A stretch of 64,000 nt of DNA from Joostella atrarenae (GTDB lineage Bacteria > Bacteroidota > Bacteroidia > Flavobacteriales > Flavobacteriaceae): the NCBI RefSeq assembly GCF_021764745.1, contig NZ_JAETXX010000002.1, positions 248,001 through 312,000 on the forward strand, in the 5' to 3' direction. The notes beneath the pieces are model-generated. The model was not told the DNA's origin and did not search any database. It saw only the letters and a list, made by a program, of their open reading frames with translations. Both the position numbers and the translations under genes were made by a program. Below are positions 43,201 through 52,060 of the stretch, piece after piece. Position 1 is the stretch's first letter. The number at the start of each line of letters is the position of its first letter.

Positions 43201-44112
43201 TTATAAACTCATTGCTCTTTTAATGTCATCTATAATAATTTCTGGAGCTGTTTTGTAGTCAAACCATAAAATAGCATCGTCTTTCCGTAGCCATGTAAGT
43301 TGGCGTTTTGCAAATCTTCGTGTATTTTTTTTGATTTCAGAAACAGCAAATTCTAAAGTCCAGTCTCCATCAAAATATTTAAACAATTCTTTGTAGCCAA
43401 CGGTTTGTAATGCATTAAGCTCTTTATGCTCATATACAGCCTTTGCCTCTTTTAAAAGACCGTTATTCATCATAATGTCTACACGTTGATTAATACGATC
43501 ATAAATAATTTCGCGGTCTGCTGTAAGTCCAATTTTTATAGTTTTAAAAGACCTGTTATTTTTCTGCTGATTTAAAAACGAAGAGTACGGCTTTCCTGTT
43601 CCAATACATATCTCTAACGCTCTAATGATACGATGTGGGTTCTGAATATCTGTATTTTTGTAATGTAGTGGATCCAATTCTTCTAATTGTTGCTGTAACG
43701 CTTCTATACCCTCAGTTTCAAGAAGTTTGTTGAGTACTTTTCTAATATAAGGATCTACATCTGGAAAATTATCTAATCCTTCAATCACGACATTATTATA
43801 CAAACCACTTCCTCCAACCATAATTACAGTGTCATGGGATTTATATAATTCATCTAAAAGAGCTATCGCATCTCTCTCAAAATCTCCAACAGAATATGGA
43901 TCAAAGATGCTTTTATGCTGAATAAAATGGTGGGGAGCAGCAGCCAATTCTTCTGCATCGGGAACAGCAGTTCCAAGTTTCATTTCTTTGAAAAATTGTC
44001 TTGAATCTGATGAAATAATCTCAGTAGAAAACTCATTAGCTAAAGCAATAGCTAGAGAAGTTTTCCCAATGGCAGTAGGGCCTACAACGGTAATAAGATG
44101 TTTAGTGTTCAT
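43201..44112 (-). CDS. miaA: tRNA dimethylallyltransferase
   Basis: A 303-residue enzyme that adds a dimethylallyl group to adenosine 37 of tRNAs reading U-starting codons. P-loop GPTAIGKTSLAIALA (about residues 11-25), substrate motif SSDSRQFFKEMKLGTAVPD (about 34-52), GGSGLYNNVVIEGL, and the late AVSEIKKNTRRFAKRQLTWLRKD. The start overlaps the end of the ion-channel gene by 11 bases, so translation is probably coupled. Confidence 0.94.
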   Translation of the reverse strand: MNTKHLITVVGPTAIGKTSLAIALANEFSTEIISSDSRQFFKEMKLGTAVPDAEELAAAPHHFIQHKSIFDPYSVGDFERDAIALLDELYKSHDTVIMVGGSGLYNNVVIEGLDNFPDVDPYIRKVLNKLLETEGIEALQQQLEELDPLHYKNTDIQNPHRIIRALEICIGTGKPYSSFLNQQKNNRSFKTIKIGLTADREIIYDRINQRVDIMMNNGLLKEAKAVYEHKELNALQTVGYKELFKYFDGDWTLEFAVSEIKKNTRRFAKRQLTWLRKDDAILWFDYKTAPEIIIDDIKRAMSL

Positions 44113-44965
44113 TCAAATAATTTCCACATTCATAACAAAATTTAGCATTGTCTTGATGGTTTTCGGCGGTACAATGCGGGCAACTCTGCGTATTGGTATG
44201 AATCTCTTTTACATTTTTATCTTTTTTATTAGCAGTAGAGCCTTGTTTAGCAAATTCGACGGTAACAATTCCTGTTGGAACAGCAATAATCCCATAACCT
44301 AAAATCATAATAATGGCTGCAATAATCTGACCGACAGAAGTTACTGGGGCTATATCTCCATAACCAACGGTAGTTAAAGTAACGATAGTCCAATAAATAC
44401 TCCTCGGAATAGAAGTAAATCCAGCTTCTGCCCCTTCAATTAAGTACATAACTGTACCCATAATCACAGAAAGAATAAGAACCGTATAAATAAAAACTGC
44501 AATTTTAGCTCTACTAGATTTTATGGCTTCCTTAAGTTGGGAAGCTTCTCCCATAAATCTCACTAATTTTAAGATTCTAAAAACACGTAGCAATCGCAAT
44601 GCCCTTACGGCAAGAAATACCTGGGATCCCGCAAAGAAGAATGATAAATAAAGTGGAATAGTGGAGAATAAGTCTACAATCCCATAAAAACTAAAAATAT
44701 ATTTAAGAGGCTTTTTTATGGATATTATTCTGGCTATATATTCTATGGTGAAAAAGACTGTTATTACCCATTCTGCGGTATATAAGTAATCATGATATTT
44801 GGCATCAAAAGACTTAATACTCTCTAGCATTACTAATACTATACTGAGTATAATGATAATAAAGAGTAGAATATCGAACGATTTACCCATAGGGGTGTCC
44901 GCTTCATAAATGATTTCATGAAGTTTATGTTTCCACTTTGGTATTGTCTTATTTTCAGGATTCAA
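44102..44965 (-). CDS. Voltage-gated potassium channel-like ion transporter with C-terminal zinc ribbon
   Basis: A 287-residue protein with six helices: S1-S3 in the first 120 residues, an S4-like helix with repeated arginines (AVRALRLLRVFRILKLVRF, about 117-135), then pore helix and selectivity filter TLTTVGYGDIAP (about 191-202) and S6. The C-terminal tail has CPHCTAENHQDNAKFCYECG, a four-cysteine zinc-ribbon-like unit. Selectivity for potassium follows from TVGYGD. It overlaps neighbours on both sides (11 bases each). Confidence 0.9.
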   Translation of the reverse strand: MNPENKTIPKWKHKLHEIIYEADTPMGKSFDILLFIIIILSIVLVMLESIKSFDAKYHDYLYTAEWVITVFFTIEYIARIISIKKPLKYIFSFYGIVDLFSTIPLYLSFFFAGSQVFLAVRALRLLRVFRILKLVRFMGEASQLKEAIKSSRAKIAVFIYTVLILSVIMGTVMYLIEGAEAGFTSIPRSIYWTIVTLTTVGYGDIAPVTSVGQIIAAIIMILGYGIIAVPTGIVTVEFAKQGSTANKKDKNVKEIHTNTQSCPHCTAENHQDNAKFCYECGNYLNEH

Positions 44966-46319
44966 TATTAATAATTTTGTACGATTTCTTTTTTCTTAAA
45001 TACGCATGAATAATATGTCTAGCATCTGGAGTATTATCAAGCGGTGTAATTAATGACTCTAAGATACTTAATTTATTAACTTGATGGTTTAACTCATAAA
45101 ACCCAAATCCTTTAAAGTCACCATTTTGTATCAAGATAACACTTCGTTCGTGAATTTCCCTTCCTCTGTCGGAAATAATAAAACTACGGTCTTGAAAACT
45201 AAGCTTATAAAGCGCTTGTTTTACTTTTTTATTATATGTTTTAGGAGGCTCTTCATTCAGACAAGCTCCATTACATTTATCAATTGTATAATTATAGCAA
45301 TTCTTCTTGGCTTCAGATAAACCATTTAATTTGTTACATAAGTTAAACTCTTCGTCAATAGCATGTAATATATTATATGCTTGTTGATAATTGGAAAAAG
45401 TGGTGATATATTTTTTTCTATTGTCCGATTTACCAATTTTTAAAGTTAAATAGCCTTCTTTATCTTCTTTTACATACAATGCATGAGTAAATAGCTTTTT
45501 ACTTTTTGCATTATATTTTGGTTTATTCTTTTTTACTTCTGAATTTTCTTTTAAAAGAGCAATTAGTTCATTTCCCGTTTCTTCATAAGTAACAGCTTTT
45601 ACTTCCTTTTGAAGCCGTTTATTCTTTTTTGAGGAAGAAGCGAATATTTGGTTTACTCTCTTCTGGATATTTCCACTTTTTGCTAAAAACATTACTTCAC
45701 CATCACTATCGTGCATATAATAAACACCAACAGATGTTGGAAGTTGCGCTACAATATCCATTAATTTTGGATTTAATTGTCCAATATCTTCAGCTCGGAT
45801 ATTACTTTGAACTATTTTCTTTGTAGTGTCTTTTGCTAAAAGCATTTTAAAAAGCTTCACTGTAGCTTGTGCATCTCCATTTGCTCTGTGACGATCACTA
45901 ACAGGAATCCCTAAGGATCTTACAAGTTTTCCTAAGCTATAAGAGGGCTGATCTGGGATTAGTTCTTTGGATAGCTCTACAGTACAAACAGATTTACGTT
46001 GATAATCGTAACCGAGACGGCGGAATTCTGTTTGTAAAATCCTATAATCAAACTGTGCGTTGTGGGCTACCAATGTCGCTCCATCGGTTATTTCTACAAT
46101 CCTTTTTGCTACCTCATGAAATTTAGGAGCAGTTTGCAGCATATTATTATTAATTCCAGTGAGTTTTACTACAAAAGGTTGTATCTCTTTCTCTGGGTTT
46201 ACAAGGCTTATAAACTGGTCTACAACTTTATGCCCGTCAAATCTGTAAATGGCAATCTCGGTAATCCCTTCTTCATTATATTTTCCTCCTGTTGTTTCTA
46301 TATCGAGTATTGCGTACAT
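44955..46319 (-). CDS. DnaQ-type exonuclease fused to a UvrC N-terminal (GIY-YIG-like) domain
   Basis: A 454-residue fusion. Residues 1-165 are a 3'-5' exonuclease with the DEDDh acidic residues: ILDIETTGG (Exo I), TLVAHNAQFDYRIL (Exo II) and HRANGDAQATVKLF (Exo III). From about 197, VGVYYMHDSDGEVMFLAKSGNIQKRVNQIF is the UvrC-like GIY-YIG domain, and about 340-355 the cysteine-bearing CYNYTIDKCNGACLNE resembles UvrC. The GIY-YIG signature is degenerate (VYY in place of GIY; FLAKS in place of the YxGK region). Similar fusions (Rv2191-like) exist in other bacteria; a repair role is inferred. Confidence 0.88.
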   Translation of the reverse strand: MYAILDIETTGGKYNEEGITEIAIYRFDGHKVVDQFISLVNPEKEIQPFVVKLTGINNNMLQTAPKFHEVAKRIVEITDGATLVAHNAQFDYRILQTEFRRLGYDYQRKSVCTVELSKELIPDQPSYSLGKLVRSLGIPVSDRHRANGDAQATVKLFKMLLAKDTTKKIVQSNIRAEDIGQLNPKLMDIVAQLPTSVGVYYMHDSDGEVMFLAKSGNIQKRVNQIFASSSKKNKRLQKEVKAVTYEETGNELIALLKENSEVKKNKPKYNAKSKKLFTHALYVKEDKEGYLTLKIGKSDNRKKYITTFSNYQQAYNILHAIDEEFNLCNKLNGLSEAKKNCYNYTIDKCNGACLNEEPPKTYNKKVKQALYKLSFQDRSFIISDRGREIHERSVILIQNGDFKGFGFYELNHQVNKLSILESLITPLDNTPDARHIIHAYLRKKKSYKIINIES

Positions 46320-46409
46320 TAATTTTATTGTTGGAGGTTATTAAACTCTCTTTTTTTGGGGGCTATTGTTTTAGCCTTTTATTATACTTCAGAACGGTTA
46401 TAATATTAT

Positions 46410-47084
46410 CTAATTATAATTTCTAGCTCCAAATATACTACTACCAATTCTAACCATATTACTGCCACATTCTATGGCTAACTTATAATCGCCACTCATT
46501 CCCATAGATAATGTTTTAAGATCTAGATTATCCGTAGTATTATGGTTGCTCTTTATAGAATCAAATAAAGCTTTTAATGAAGAAAACTCTTCTTTTATTT
46601 GCTTTTCATCCTCAGTAAAAGTAGCCATTCCCATGAGTCCAATTACTTTTACGTGCTCCATTTTTTTAAACTCTTCAGAAGTAAGGAGTGCTCTTACCTC
46701 ATTTTCATCCATACCGAATTTAGTTTCTTCTTTTGCGATATGCATTTGAAGTAAACATGAGATGGTACGTTCATTCTTTTTGGCTTGCTTTTCTATTTCT
46801 TTGAGTAGCTTTAAACTATCAACACCATGAATTAAGCTCACAAAAGGGGCCATATATTTAACTTTATTTCTTTGTACATGGCCAATCATATGCCACTTAA
46901 TATCTTTTGGTAATGCTTCCCATTTATCAGTCATTTCTTGAATCTTATTCTCTCCAAACACACGTTGTCCAGCTTCATAAGCTTCAATGATTGCTTCATT
47001 GGGTTTTGTTTTAGAAACAGCTACCAGGATAACATCTTCTGGTAATTCTTTTTTTATATGTATTAAATTCTCTTTTACAGACAT
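46410..47084 (-). CDS. yggS: YggS/PLPBP-family pyridoxal phosphate-binding protein
   Basis: A 224-residue single TIM-barrel PLP protein: VAVSKTKPNEAIIEAYEAG with the PLP lysine (about residue 25), GENKIQEMTDKWEALP, WHMIGHVQRNKVKYM, MGMATFTEDEKQIKEEF and SMGMSGDYKLAIECGSNMVRIGSSIFG. The family keeps vitamin B6 levels balanced and has no known enzyme activity. It is part of the minus-strand series. Confidence 0.93.
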   Translation of the reverse strand: MSVKENLIHIKKELPEDVILVAVSKTKPNEAIIEAYEAGQRVFGENKIQEMTDKWEALPKDIKWHMIGHVQRNKVKYMAPFVSLIHGVDSLKLLKEIEKQAKKNERTISCLLQMHIAKEETKFGMDENEVRALLTSEEFKKMEHVKVIGLMGMATFTEDEKQIKEEFSSLKALFDSIKSNHNTTDNLDLKTLSMGMSGDYKLAIECGSNMVRIGSSIFGARNYN

Positions 47085-47206
47085 TTATAGTAACTTTTTA
47101 TTCCCAAAAATGGGCTTTTCTCACTAGGTGAGTTTCTATGTTTCCTTTTAACAGTTGAAACATAATTAATTAAACTTATTATATGAGCTAATAGTGCTTA
47201 CCCTTA

Positions 47207-48439
47207 TTAAAATTCATAAATAGTAAGACCACTTTTAAGCTTAGGTTCGATATAGGTTGTTTTTGGAGGCATTTTAAGTCCTTCATCAGCAATTTCTTTC
47301 ATCTGAGAAACTTCTACAGGAAAAAGACTAAAGCCAATCTTAAAGTCTCCTTTATCAATTAAATCTTTCATTTTTATGGTATTATATTTACCATAGCCAT
47401 ATTCAATTCTACTATCGTTTCTTAGATCCTTAATCCCTAAAATAGGTTTTAAAATTGTTACAAACAAAATTTGAGTATCAAGTTGACTTAAAGAGTCGGT
47501 AAAAGGATAATTTTTCCTTAAATATAAAGAGTAAAACTCTCCATCTAAATACATTCCAAAATGATGAATAGTGGAAGGTTTGTATAAGTCTGCTCCACGG
47601 TTTTCTATTCTGAAATGAGTGTCTAATTGAATTAAAAATTCCTCCTTAGTTAAGCCATTTAAGTCTTTAACCATTCTATTGAACTCATAAATCTTTAAAT
47701 TAGACTCCGGAATAAGGTAGCTCATAAAGTAATTATATGACTCTTCACCTGTGTGATTAGGATTCTCTTTCTGAAGCTCTTTCGATAATAAATTCGAAGA
47801 AGCAGAACGATGATGTCCATCTGCAATATACAGGCAATCTAATTTTTTAAAAGCAGCTTGAATACCGTTTATTGCCTTTTGATCATCTACTTTCCATAAA
47901 TAATGACTAGCCTTATCGGTAGTAGCAAATTCATATTCAGGAACTCCAGTTGTTATATCATTTATAATAATATCAATCTCTTCCGTATCTGGATAGGTGA
48001 GAAGTACTGGTTCAGCATTAAACCCTACAGTTTTTAAGTAGTCTTTAAATAACTTTTCTCTCTTTTGTAAGGTAGCTTCGTGTTTTTTAATCTTATTTTG
48101 TTGATAATCAGCAATGCTAGCGCCAGCAAAAATCCCACAGAAATCTCCCTTTCTAGTTTTTATCTTATAAATATAAAAAGCAGGGTTTGGATCTTTTATA
48201 AAAACAGATTCTTCAATAAACTCCAGATAACGATTTTTAACTAATGAAAAACGTCGTTCTCCAGAAATATCATGATGAAATTTATAGCCCGGATTTACGA
48301 TATGTAAAAAAGAAAATGGGTTATAAGAAAGGGTAGTGTTTAATTCGTCTACAGGGTAATCTTCATACGAACGAGAAACTACCAAACCCACTTTGTCTTT
48401 TGTAGGACGTACAGCTGCAAACGGAATTATTTTAACCAT
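47207..48439 (-). CDS. DUF1015 family protein
   Basis: A 410-residue protein. It begins MVKIIPFAAVRPTKDKVGLVVSRSYEDYPVD, the usual DUF1015 opening, and contains the signature YIADGHHRSASSNLL (about residues 210-224) with the two histidines. The family has been linked with chromosome segregation or kinase-like folds in the literature, but its function is not settled. It lies 31 bases after the dehydrogenase gene in the same direction. Confidence 0.85.
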   Translation of the reverse strand: MVKIIPFAAVRPTKDKVGLVVSRSYEDYPVDELNTTLSYNPFSFLHIVNPGYKFHHDISGERRFSLVKNRYLEFIEESVFIKDPNPAFYIYKIKTRKGDFCGIFAGASIADYQQNKIKKHEATLQKREKLFKDYLKTVGFNAEPVLLTYPDTEEIDIIINDITTGVPEYEFATTDKASHYLWKVDDQKAINGIQAAFKKLDCLYIADGHHRSASSNLLSKELQKENPNHTGEESYNYFMSYLIPESNLKIYEFNRMVKDLNGLTKEEFLIQLDTHFRIENRGADLYKPSTIHHFGMYLDGEFYSLYLRKNYPFTDSLSQLDTQILFVTILKPILGIKDLRNDSRIEYGYGKYNTIKMKDLIDKGDFKIGFSLFPVEVSQMKEIADEGLKMPPKTTYIEPKLKSGLTIYEF

Positions 48440-48470
48440 TTCTATATTTATATTCTTTTAGGAGTTATTT

Positions 48471-49370
48471 TTACTTCTGAAATTGTTTAGCGATAACTTC
48501 TGCTTTTCTATTTTCTGAATAGTCGTAGAAACCTTCGCCAGATTTAACTCCTAATTTACCTGCGGTTACCATATTTACTAGTAACGGACAAGGAGCATAT
48601 TTTGGATTTTTAAATCCGTCGTACATTACATTTAAAATCGAAAGGCAAACATCAAGACCAATAAAATCAGCCAATTGAAGCGGTCCCATTGGATGAGCCA
48701 TTCCTAATTTCATAACGGTATCGATTTCATAAACCCCAGCAACGCCATTATATAAAGTTTCAATGGCCTCATTAATCATCGGCATTAAAATTCTATTGGC
48801 TACAAACCCAGGGTAATCATTTACTTCTACAGGGACTTTACCAATATTTTCCGATAGTTTAAATACAGTATCTAAAACTTCGGTACTGGTATTATAACCT
48901 TTTATAACCTCTACTAATTTCATGATCGGAACAGGATTCATAAAATGCATTCCAATTAAACGAGCAGGATTATTAACCGCAGTAGCAATCTTTGTTATCG
49001 AAATCGAAGAAGTATTTGTTGCTAAGATTACATCATCATTACAGGAATCACTAAGATCTTTAAAAATTTTAAGCTTTAGAGATTCATTTTCAGTAGCAGC
49101 TTCTACAACAAGTTGCACCTCTTTGACACCATTTTTAATGTCTGTATGAGTGGTAATATTACCTAGCGTACTTTCTTTTTCAGCTTGAGAAATTTTCTCT
49201 TTGGATAACATTCTATCTAGATTCTTCTCAATAGTATTTATCCCTCTAATTAGAGAGTTTTCAGAAACATCTATAAGTTTTACATTATATCCGTTTTGAG
49301 CAAACGTATGAGCAATACCATTTCCCATTGTTCCTGCACCAATCACGGCTATATTTTTTATATCAGTCAT
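48471..49370 (-). CDS. 3-hydroxybutyryl-CoA dehydrogenase
   Basis: A 299-residue 3-hydroxyacyl-CoA dehydrogenase. NAD-binding Rossmann motif GAGTMGNGIAHTFAQNG (about residues 11-27), ILATNTSSISITKIA, catalytic IGMHFMNPVPIMKLVEVI (about 137-154, His present) and GFVANRILMPMINEAI. Length and lack of a hydratase domain point to the single-domain Hbd/FadB2 type, used in fatty-acid or acetoacetyl-CoA metabolism. It is second-half of a minus-strand series with the oxidoreductase and DUF1015. Confidence 0.9.
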   Translation of the reverse strand: MTDIKNIAVIGAGTMGNGIAHTFAQNGYNVKLIDVSENSLIRGINTIEKNLDRMLSKEKISQAEKESTLGNITTHTDIKNGVKEVQLVVEAATENESLKLKIFKDLSDSCNDDVILATNTSSISITKIATAVNNPARLIGMHFMNPVPIMKLVEVIKGYNTSTEVLDTVFKLSENIGKVPVEVNDYPGFVANRILMPMINEAIETLYNGVAGVYEIDTVMKLGMAHPMGPLQLADFIGLDVCLSILNVMYDGFKNPKYAPCPLLVNMVTAGKLGVKSGEGFYDYSENRKAEVIAKQFQK

Positions 49371-49419
49371 TGTTACTAGTTTTTAATTTTTGAAGGTTTA
49401 GAAGGGGTGAAAATAATTT

Positions 49420-49806
49420 TCATTTTTCATTTACTAACTCATGTAAACTTGCTACTCTGGACATTCTATAAATTAGAGCTTTTGCTAGGTGTGTATAGCA
49501 ATCATTCAAATTATAAAGAGTTGAATCACTAAAAAGTTTTACTTCTCTAGATTCTTCACCAAGAAGATTATCTGGATAATATTTCAAGTATGGAGTACAT
49601 CCAATAAAATTGAACTTATGATCATAGACTTTTTCAGCAATAATGCCAATTCCTACTTTATATGCAAATTCTTCGAAAGTTGAAAATAGACTATCACCTA
49701 GAGATCTATTACTTTTAATTCTTCTTATAAAGTCAGCTGCATTACTGTCAGGGCTATCTTTTAATATTGATAAAATTTTATTTTCGAATGATTGATTCGG
49801 AGTCAT
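49420..49806 (-). CDS. Hypothetical protein of 128 residues
   Basis: A soluble, mixed alpha/beta protein with no signal peptide and no membrane segment. It has a helical start (SFENKILSILKDSPDSNAADFIRRIKSNRSL), a middle with VGIGIIAEKVYDHKFNFIGCTPYLKYYPDN and a helical end (LNDCYTHLAKALIYRMSRVASLHEL). I recognise no family. It is 21 bases after the oxidoreductase and 49 before the dehydrogenase, so it is probably co-transcribed with them. Confidence 0.6.
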   Translation of the reverse strand: MTPNQSFENKILSILKDSPDSNAADFIRRIKSNRSLGDSLFSTFEEFAYKVGIGIIAEKVYDHKFNFIGCTPYLKYYPDNLLGEESREVKLFSDSTLYNLNDCYTHLAKALIYRMSRVASLHELVNEK

Positions 49807-49827
49807 GATTACTATCTTTAAGATTAT

Positions 49828-50793
49828 TTATCCTTCTACAAGTTTTACAATTTGCATAGCTACTTTTAAGGCAGCAGTTCCATGTTCTAAACTCACTGCG
49901 GTTTCTGTATTATTAGCAATAGCATTTGCAAACGACTCTAACTCGTCTAAAATAGCATTGTTTTGAGTCACTTTAGGATTTTCAAAGTAAATCTGCTTTT
50001 TTTCTCCTTCTGCATTTTGTAAAACCAACGCATATTCGTCCGGTTTTTTAGGAGCATCTTTCATTTTTACAACCTCTACTTGCTTTTCTAAAAAGTCAAC
50101 AGAAATATAAGCATCACGTTGAAAAAACCTAGACTTACGCATGTTTTTCAATGAGATTCTACTTGCAGTAAGATTGGCAACACATCCATTTTCGAACTCT
50201 ATTCTAGCATTTGCTATATCTGGAGATTTACTAATTACAGAAACACCACTAGCATTGATATTCTTTACAGGAGATTTTACAACACTCAATATAATATCGA
50301 TATCATGAATCATTAAATCCAACACCACAGGAACATCAGTTCCTCGAGGATTAAATTCTGCCAAACGATGGGTTTCTATAAACATAGGGTTTTCAACCTT
50401 TTCTTTTACCGCAATAAAAGCTGGATTAAAACGCTCCACATGTCCCACTTGTCCTTTTACATTGTTTTCTTTTGCAAGACTTATAAGTTCATCTGCCTCT
50501 GCAACTGTTTTAGTTATCGGCTTTTCTAAAAAAACGTGTTTCCCTTTTTTTATAGCTTTAAGAGCGCATTCATAATGAGAAAGGGTAGGAGTAACAATAT
50601 CTACCACATCTACAGCTGCAATTAAATCGTCTATTGATGAAAAGTATTTATAACCGAATTCTTTAACTATTTTCTTAGCGTTTTTCTCGTCTGGATCGTA
50701 AAAACCAACAAGTTCGTATTTATCAGATTGATTGATAAGTCTTAAATGAATTTTTCCAAGGTGGCCGGCACCTAGAACACCTGCTTTAAGCAT
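49828..50793 (-). CDS. Gfo/Idh/MocA-family oxidoreductase
   Basis: A 321-residue NAD(P)-dependent oxidoreductase. Rossmann motif GVLGAGHLGKIHLRLINQ (about residues 5-22), EKPITKTVAEADELI with the conserved EKP lysine (about 93-107), and VLDLMIHDIDIILSVV with the catalytic-domain His/Asp (about 159-174). Substrate is probably a sugar or related polyol but is not told by sequence. It heads a long minus-strand run and has a full promoter (50811-50840). Confidence 0.9.
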   Translation of the reverse strand: MLKAGVLGAGHLGKIHLRLINQSDKYELVGFYDPDEKNAKKIVKEFGYKYFSSIDDLIAAVDVVDIVTPTLSHYECALKAIKKGKHVFLEKPITKTVAEADELISLAKENNVKGQVGHVERFNPAFIAVKEKVENPMFIETHRLAEFNPRGTDVPVVLDLMIHDIDIILSVVKSPVKNINASGVSVISKSPDIANARIEFENGCVANLTASRISLKNMRKSRFFQRDAYISVDFLEKQVEVVKMKDAPKKPDEYALVLQNAEGEKKQIYFENPKVTQNNAILDELESFANAIANNTETAVSLEHGTAALKVAMQIVKLVEG

Positions 50794-50810
50794 ATAAAAT
50801 GTTTTTAAAC

Positions 50811-50840
50811 AAAATTAAGGTTATTGATGCATTCTTTCAA
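50811..50840 (-). promoter_or_regulatory. Promoter for the minus-strand run headed by the oxidoreductase (TTG-N19-TAATTTTG)
   Basis: On the minus strand, TTG at 50838-50840 and TAATTTTG at 50811-50818 with a 19-base spacer, inside the normal 17-23 window. Predicted leader is about ten bases before ATG 50793. Confidence 0.6.
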
Positions 50841-51122
50841 CCTTAACCACTTGTTTTTAAAAATGATTTTAAGGCTGAGAATGAAAGTCTAAAATACGGA
50901 ATATTATTTTATTTGATGATATACTTAAAGTATTTAGCAACTCTAGATACTGTTTATTGAATACTAATCAAGGTTTTATATATATGTATTAAATTTATGC
51001 ATCACAGTTTTATTAAAGATAATAAAGTAATGTTGATAACTTATTAGGACTTTAATCCTCTCAAAGACAAGAATCTATTTTTTAAAGCATTTTTTGAGGG
51101 GAGAAAATCGTTATAAAAGTTA

Positions 51123-51130
51123 TAATTTTG
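51123..51130 (+). promoter_or_regulatory. pcm: Candidate -7 promoter element (TAATTTTG) for pcm
   Basis: Exact TAnnTTTG, 22 bases before the TTG start at 51153. A TTG upstream is 26 bases away, slightly beyond normal spacing. Confidence 0.45.
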
Positions 51131-51152
51131 CATTGCTAAAAAACACCTATAC

Positions 51153-51794
51153 TTGAAAGATACCTATAGACACCAAGGAATGCGTAATAATCTGGCTGAA
51201 GTCCTTCAGAAAAAAGGGATAACAGACAAGAATGTTATTAAGGCGGTAAAAAAGATCCCTAGACACTTGTTTATGGATAGTAGTTTTGAAGACCATGCGT
51301 ATCAAGACAAAGCTTTCCCTATTGGTGCAAGTCAGACCATCTCACAACCTTACACAGTAGCTTTTCAGTCCGAATTATTGAAGATTAAGCGAGGGGATAA
51401 GATTCTAGAAATTGGTACTGGTAGTGGTTATCAAACAGCTATGCTATTAGAGTTAGGTGCTGTAGTGTATACGATTGAAAGGCAAAAAGAGCTTTTTAAA
51501 AAAACCAATCTTTTTCTTCCTAAGTTAGGATATAAAGCAAAGCGTGTAATATTTGGAGACGGTTATAAAGGTTTACCTGCTGAAGCTCCTTTTGATGGAA
51601 TTATAGTTACTGCTGGAGCTCCATTTGTTCCTAAACCGTTAATGGCACAGCTTAAAGTAGGAGGTAGATTAGTGATTCCTGTTGGTGAGGAAGTCCAAGA
51701 AATGACGCTTTTTATTAGAAATTCACCTAAAGAATTTGAAAAACACGAGTTTGGAGAATTTAGATTTGTACCATTGTTAGAAGATAAAAATTAA
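51153..51794 (+). CDS. pcm: Protein-L-isoaspartate O-methyltransferase
   Basis: A 213-residue SAM-dependent methyltransferase that repairs isoaspartyl residues in damaged proteins. Motifs: KIPRHLFMDSSFEDHAYQDKAFPIGASQTISQPYTVAF (the PCMT substrate motif), SAM-binding ILEIGTGSGYQTAML (about residues 81-95) and DGYKGLPAEAPFDGIIVTAGA (post-I region). Start is TTG at 51153, needed for a full-length N-terminus; family members start in the same region. It is seven bases upstream of a small membrane protein gene. Confidence 0.94.
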   Translation: MKDTYRHQGMRNNLAEVLQKKGITDKNVIKAVKKIPRHLFMDSSFEDHAYQDKAFPIGASQTISQPYTVAFQSELLKIKRGDKILEIGTGSGYQTAMLLELGAVVYTIERQKELFKKTNLFLPKLGYKAKRVIFGDGYKGLPAEAPFDGIIVTAGAPFVPKPLMAQLKVGGRLVIPVGEEVQEMTLFIRNSPKEFEKHEFGEFRFVPLLEDKN

Positions 51795-51801
51795 TAGTTT
51801 T

Positions 51802-52059
51802 ATGTTAGATCGATTATTTTTAAGCAAGCTTACCAAAAAAGGGGTTTGGGCATATTGGATTATTCAATTAACGCTAGATATCATTCTAGGAATTGTTCTT
51901 TTTGGAGTATTAAACTACACACTAGATCAAGATAATGCAGGAAGAAATCTCCTAATAGGGGGAGTTGTAGTAAGTGCTTTAATCTCTGGAAGTGTTTGTT
52001 TACTATTTTGGAAAAAACCTAAAGAAGAAGTATCAGATTCAGCAGCCTCTAAAAGCTAA
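51802..52059 (+). CDS. Small membrane protein of unknown function
   Basis: An 85-residue protein with two transmembrane helices (about 17-37 and 50-68) and a short polar tail (KKPKEEVSDSAASKS). No named family recognised. It is seven bases after pcm and probably co-transcribed. Its stop is one base from the end of smpB, which converges on it. Confidence 0.65.
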   Translation: MLDRLFLSKLTKKGVWAYWIIQLTLDIILGIVLFGVLNYTLDQDNAGRNLLIGGVVVSALISGSVCLLFWKKPKEEVSDSAASKS

Positions 52060-52060
52060 A

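Larger units (their letters stand above)
50794..51152. other. 359-base divergent region between the oxidoreductase gene and pcm
   Basis: Contains the minus-strand promoter 50811-50840 and a plus-strand TAATTTTG at 51123-51130. The middle shows no ORF, hairpin or repeat that stands out. Confidence 0.5.
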
